Below, piece after piece: positions 14,524 to 14,537 of a DNA stretch of 14,537 bases. Source of the DNA: Clostridia bacterium (GTDB taxonomy: Bacteria > Bacillota > Clostridia > Oscillospirales > CAG-272). Location of the stretch: positions 1 to 14,537 of the forward strand of contig CAAGKS010000138.1 of the NCBI GenBank assembly GCA_900770605.1, given 5' to 3'. The translations under genes and the position numbers were made by a program. The first letter of the stretch is position 1. Each line of letters starts with the position of its first letter. The notes beneath the pieces were generated by a model that did no database searches, was not told the DNA's origin, and saw only the letters and a list, made by a program, of their open reading frames with translations.

Positions 14524-14537
14524 AAAAAGCGAAATTG

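Overview
The window looks like an ordinary core-chromosome segment of a Gram-positive anaerobe of class Clostridia, perhaps an Oscillospiraceae-like gut lineage. This rests on the gene set (PPi-linked pyruvate phosphate dikinase, WhiA, type II MurB, coaE next to a lytic transglycosylase, a clostridial-style M18 aminopeptidase), strong AGGAGG-type ribosome sites, and sigma-A-like promoters of the form TTGAAA-17 bp-TATAAT. Taxonomy below class level is inference. I see no insertion sequence, prophage, CRISPR array, toxin-antitoxin pair or defence island.

Layout. (1) 1-2417, plus strand: 3' nine-tenths of ppdK, ending at a strong terminator. (2) 2537-6429, minus strand: a HAD nucleotidase (YjjG-like), murB and whiA form a tight operon read leftward from a promoter near 6461-6489. 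A polysaccharide flippase follows whiA and also has its own promoter. ppdK and the flippase converge on two back-to-back terminator hairpins. (3) 6430-6629: divergent intergenic region with one consensus promoter facing each way and a 12-bp direct repeat between them. (4) 6630-14329, plus strand: coaE, membrane-anchored lytic transglycosylase, M18 aminopeptidase, prfA, tsaC/sua5, a ParC-like topoisomerase subunit, an unlisted 34-residue membrane protein, and a flavodoxin-domain protein. Gaps are mostly 2-37 bp; a 70-bp gap with a possible promoter precedes the topoisomerase gene. (5) 14448-14523: tRNA-Lys(UUU) behind its own extended -10 promoter.

How the genes relate. The leftward operon joins cell-wall precursor synthesis (MurB), a cell-division/wall-linked DNA-binding protein (WhiA), a nucleotide house-cleaning enzyme and an envelope lipid-linked glycan transporter. 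The rightward run is a housekeeping string: CoA synthesis, peptidoglycan turnover, peptide hydrolysis, translation termination, tRNA t6A modification and DNA topology. ppdK and, less strongly, the M18 gene use codons (GCT, GTT, CTC/CTT, AAG) unlike the GCG/CGC-richer genes around them, which suggests high expression.

Nothing here amounts to a clear new system. The points most worth a second look are the ParC-like subunit with Met at the quinolone-contact serine position, the tiny membrane protein translationally linked to the flavodoxin gene, and the absence of the usual partner genes (rapZ/gapM before whiA, prmC beside prfA, parE beside parC) at these loci.
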